The position numbers and the translations under genes are program-made. Shown here in pieces: positions 62,943-64,000 of a stretch of DNA of 64,000 nt. Origin of the DNA: Crocinitomicaceae bacterium (GTDB lineage Bacteria; Bacteroidota; Bacteroidia; Flavobacteriales_D; Crocinitomicaceae). Position 1 is the first letter of the stretch. Each line of letters begins with the position of its first letter. The stretch covers positions 1 to 64,000 of the forward strand of contig JAHEMR010000002.1 in NCBI GenBank assembly GCA_024643545.1, read 5' to 3'. Under the pieces are notes generated by a model. The model was not told where the DNA came from. It ran no database searches and saw only the letters and a program-made list of their open reading frames with translations.

Positions 62943-63893
62943 ATGAGCACAATCGAACACCTTGAATGTTTAATTATTGGATCTGGTCCTGCAGGATATA
63001 CTGCAGCGATTTATGCAGCTAGAGCAGATATGAAGCCTGTTATGTATCAAGGATTACAGCCTGGAGGACAATTAACGACGACCAATGAAGTTGAGAATTT
63101 CCCTGGATATCCACAAGGAGTTACTGGTCCCGAAATGATGATGCAATTAGAAGAGCAAGCAAAACGTTTCCAAACAGATATTCGTTCTGGATTTATCACA
63201 AAAGTTGATTTTAGTGGTGATGTTCACAAATGTTGGACGGAAAACGGTACAGAAATTCATGCAGAAACTGTTATTATTTCTACTGGTGCATCAGCAAAAT
63301 ACCTAGGACTCGAAAGTGAGCAAAAATACTTGAAATTAGGTGGAGGAGTTTCCGCGTGTGCAGTTTGCGACGGATTCTTTTACAGAAATCAAGAAACAAT
63401 TATTGTTGGTGCTGGAGATTCAGCATGTGAAGAAGCCCATTACTTATCAAAGTTGTGTACGAAAGTTACCATGTTGGTTCGTCGCGATGAATTTAGAGCT
63501 TCGAAAATTATGGCGGAACGTGTGATGAACACACCAAACATTGAAATCTTATTCAATACGGAAACATTAGAAGTTCTTGGTGACGGACAATTAGTCACTG
63601 GAGCACGTGTTCAGAATATTCAAACCAAAGAAGAACGCACCATTCCAGCAACTGGTTTCTTTGTTGCGATTGGACACCAACCAAACACCGAAATTTTCAA
63701 AGATTTCATCGACTTGGATGAAACGGGATACATCAAATATGCACAACCAGGAAGTTCTAAAACGAATGTGCCTGGTGTATTTGTCGCGGGTGATGCTGCT
63801 GATAGAACTTACAGACAAGCAATTACAGCTGCAGGAACAGGTTGTATGGCAGCCTTAGACGCGGAGCGTTATTTGGCAGCAAAACATTCCTAG
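62943..63893 (+). CDS. trxB: thioredoxin-disulphide reductase
   Basis: 316 residues. FAD-binding GSGPAGYTAAIYAARA, redox-active CAVCDGFFY, NADPH-binding GAGDSACEEA and the C-terminal GVFVAGDAADRTYRQAITAAGTGCMAA. It reduces thioredoxin with NADPH. Has its own promoter and a strong terminator, so probably a single-gene unit. Confidence 0.96.
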   Translation: MSTIEHLECLIIGSGPAGYTAAIYAARADMKPVMYQGLQPGGQLTTTNEVENFPGYPQGVTGPEMMMQLEEQAKRFQTDIRSGFITKVDFSGDVHKCWTENGTEIHAETVIISTGASAKYLGLESEQKYLKLGGGVSACAVCDGFFYRNQETIIVGAGDSACEEAHYLSKLCTKVTMLVRRDEFRASKIMAERVMNTPNIEILFNTETLEVLGDGQLVTGARVQNIQTKEERTIPATGFFVAIGHQPNTEIFKDFIDLDETGYIKYAQPGSSKTNVPGVFVAGDAADRTYRQAITAAGTGCMAALDAERYLAAKHS

Positions 63894-63907
63894 TCCTAAA
63901 CCTTATG

Positions 63908-63949
63908 AGCATAAAAAAACCGAGTGAATCCACTCGGTTTTTTTATGCT
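63908..63949. terminator. bidirectional terminator between trxB and the minus-strand gene
   Basis: Perfect 19-bp arms (AGCATAAAAAAACCGAGTG at 63908-63926 and its reverse complement at 63931-63949) with a four-base loop. Seven A's and seven T's flank the GC core, so it works in both directions, ending trxB and the gene that closes at 63965. Confidence 0.9.
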
Positions 63950-63964
63950 TATCGGACAGCGTCC

Positions 63965-64000
63965 TTATTCAATAATTTTATAAAATGAAATCCTCGGGGA
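63965..64000 (-). CDS. 3' end of an unidentified minus-strand gene (partial)
   Basis: Eleven codons before a stop at 63965-63967 read ...SPRISFYKIIE on the minus strand. The end resembles the FYKIIE-type C-termini of T9SS-sorted proteins in this group, but the fragment is too short to be sure. The shared terminator at 63908-63949 supports a gene ending here. Confidence 0.35.
   Translation of the reverse strand, partial: SPRISFYKIIE

Overview
The window looks like chromosomal DNA of a member of the Bacteroidota, most likely order Flavobacteriales and perhaps a Crocinitomicaceae/Fluviicola-type bacterium (the family is inference). The evidence is: three large secreted proteins with type IX secretion sorting domains (two of the gliding-motility/CHU_C type, one of the type-A kind), an alternative GlmU-like sugar nucleotide protein, a long-form IspH, a small START-like protein typical of the phylum, weak Shine-Dalgarno signals, low GC, and repeated TAnnTTTG promoter -7 elements in front of gene starts on both strands.

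Layout. About 1-2.9 kb: a decayed, duplicated accessory area with hypothetical proteins and two paralogous lipoproteins. The lipoproteins share an almost identical 5' cassette but differ in body, and the second carries a one-base expansion of a T-run in its signal peptide. 2.96-4.85 kb: a CHU_C-domain surface protein. About 5.2-14.1 kb: an accessory run of short, mostly unrecognised membrane or secreted proteins, all on the plus strand, with an alpha/beta hydrolase, a SUKH-domain protein and a second decayed duplication. 14.26-15.1 kb: a DUF1778/GNAT toxin-antitoxin pair whose candidate operator overlaps its own promoter.

From 15.3 kb on the content is mostly core genome: lemA with two TPM-domain genes; an endonuclease/exonuclease/phosphatase-fold protein; ilvE; recQ-comEC-rhodanese-dedA; a Na+/solute symporter with a GlmU-like gene; lon and a DCC-family protein; a 1139-residue T9SS beta-propeller protein with lolA; smpB; recR; an isoprenylcysteine-methyltransferase-like membrane protein; an LptF/LptG permease followed by two glycosyltransferases; an M50 protease with ffh; an ECF sigma factor; a CPBP protease, PAP2 phosphatase and GT39 glycosyltransferase; an aminotransferase; ispH and a PduO-type adenosyltransferase; DUF2795 and AcpH-like genes; and a second CHU_C protein with an N-terminal lectin-like domain.

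56.0-60.0 kb is a tight zwf-pgl-edd operon covering the upper Entner-Doudoroff pathway (glucose-6-phosphate to KDPG); no KDPG aldolase gene lies in the window. It is followed by terC, a S8 peptidase with an unusually long insertion between its catalytic Asp and His, and trxB. A perfect 19-bp hairpin after trxB is shared with the end of a minus-strand gene cut off by the window edge.

I saw no tRNA, rRNA, CRISPR array, complete insertion sequence or prophage. I did not find a clearly new multi-gene system. The best leads are the lipoprotein pair (conserved leader, different bodies, T-run frameshift), the toxin-antitoxin operator/promoter overlap, the paired dyads upstream of lon, the S8 peptidase insertion, the COX1-like motif in a small orphan membrane protein, and the finding that several apparent TTG start codons are really part of promoter -7 elements.
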